Shown here piece after piece: positions 63,371 through 64,000 of a stretch of 64,000 bases of DNA. Each line of letters begins with the position of its first letter. Position 1 is the first letter of the stretch. The stretch lies in contig NZ_LBMG01000004.1 in the NCBI RefSeq assembly GCF_001005315.1, positions 1-64,000 of the forward strand, in the 5' to 3' direction. The translations under genes and the position numbers were made by a program. The DNA is from Kordia jejudonensis. Lineage in GTDB: Bacteria > Bacteroidota > Bacteroidia > Flavobacteriales > Flavobacteriaceae. The notes under the pieces were generated by a model. That model searched no databases. It worked only from the letters and a program-made list of their open reading frames with translations, and was not told the origin of the DNA.

Positions 63371-64000
63371 TCAATTTCCATCACCTTCATCTTCAGGATC
63401 TTTATAATTTTCGTTTAAAACTTCGTTATCATCGTTGTTTTTTGTGATTAAATTATCAATTTTACTCGCCAGATACATGTGTGCACCTGCTGAATTTTTA
63501 TTCAATACATTACTCATTAAACACACAATATATTTGATGCCGTTTGGATGTTCTACGATAATGACAGAATTCATATAATTAAATACATTTCCTGCATAAC
63601 TTTTACAATCAGGATTTTTCTCTCGGTCACATTTATAATAACTTCCCGATTTAAAATATACTGCTGCGCTGTCTAATTTTCTAGATCTCGCATAGCGAAT
63701 GCGTCTGTCAGTAAGGTATAACAAACGTTTCATTTCCAAGCTCGATTCTTGATCAACAACCTTTCCTTGTTCTAGTTTTACTAAAAACTTCATTAAACCT
63801 CTTGGAGTTCCAATACTTCCGCCTTTACGACCAACATATTTTCCAGCAGGACGTGTAAACATTCCGCCCAAACGCCAATCGTCTTCTGTAATTCCTAACT
63901 CACGCAATGGTTCATTTACTACAGTATTTGCCAAATTTGTCAAGGAATCTCTTGGAGTTTCTTTAAAGTAACGTTCGCCTTCTTCTTCTGTTAAGTTTAC
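63371..64000 (-). CDS. class A beta-lactamase-like serine hydrolase, partial (5' end outside the window)
   Basis: The reading frame is open to the window edge, so the N-terminus is missing; the visible 210 residues include a KSGSY motif in place of KTG (YFKSGSYYK) and a C-terminal acidic tail rich in Asp/Glu/Asn. An earlier segment GGSIGTPRGLMKFLVKLEQG resembles the SxN-to-KTG spacing helix of the family. It is a relative of the enzyme at 59111. The active-site serine is expected in the missing part. Confidence 0.7.
   Translation of the reverse strand, partial: VNLTEEEGERYFKETPRDSLTNLANTVVNEPLRELGITEDDWRLGGMFTRPAGKYVGRKGGSIGTPRGLMKFLVKLEQGKVVDQESSLEMKRLLYLTDRRIRYARSRKLDSAAVYFKSGSYYKCDREKNPDCKSYAGNVFNYMNSVIIVEHPNGIKYIVCLMSNVLNKNSAGAHMYLASKIDNLITKNNDDNEVLNENYKDPEDEGDGN

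Noticed and set aside
1-64000. CRISPR arrays or transposons
   Set aside because: No regularly spaced direct repeats with unique spacers and no transposase or IS terminal repeats were seen in the window.

Overview
The window is low-GC DNA from a member of the Bacteroidota, almost certainly family Flavobacteriaceae; Kordia is my best guess at genus level and is an inference. The pointers are TamB next to a TamA-like lipoprotein (TamL), YgiQ-type radical SAM protein, DUF3095/DUF2652 proteins, AraC-type regulators in several copies, promoters with the TAnnTTTG box typical of Bacteroidetes instead of a -10 box, and starts that mostly lack Shine-Dalgarno sequences.

Region 1 (1-13234) is mostly core chromosome: hisS, a pair of duplicated double-glycine-leader cysteine peptides with their own duplicated upstream regions, a CHAP-domain amidase with a membrane partner, YgiQ, an RluA pseudouridine synthase, a lipoprotein glutathione peroxidase, a PLP trans-sulfuration enzyme, an NlpC/P60 peptidase with a thiolase, a 7TM-HD phosphohydrolase (PgpH type), and a tRNA-Ser/tRNA-Pro/tRNA-Arg cluster.

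Region 2 (13193-26687) is an integrated element of about 13.5 kb in tRNA-Arg(TCT). It is bounded by a 45-bp direct repeat of the tRNA 3' part and has a tyrosine integrase at the right end, an excisionase-like HTH protein, a Rep-like protein beside iteron-like repeats, an XRE regulator, and a complete type I restriction-modification operon (hsdM-hsdS-membrane protein-coiled coil-hsdR) flanked by two paralogous genes of unknown function. One gene of the element is broken by an in-frame stop.

Region 3 (26688-35440) looks like further accessory DNA at the same tRNA hotspot. It holds a two-gene module of unknown function, a FlgO-like secreted protein, a TPR histidine kinase with a NarL-type regulator, and small lipoproteins. 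It is punctuated by two scars that resemble tRNA-proximal attachment sites, each fused to a remnant of the same unknown protein C-terminus.

Region 4 (35929-64000) is again mostly core or envelope-related: tamB-tamL, four paralogous full-length AraC regulators, a divergent SRAP protein, two cyclase-like proteins (DUF2652, DUF3095), an AI-2E family transporter, an AraC-like/response regulator/CHASE3 kinase operon, an envelope-stress cassette (DUF4142-like, Lmo0937-like, YtxH, holin-X-like), two class A beta-lactamase-like serine hydrolases (one cut by the window end) and an ADP/ATP-carrier-like transporter fused to HEAT repeats. No CRISPR array, rRNA or transposase was found.
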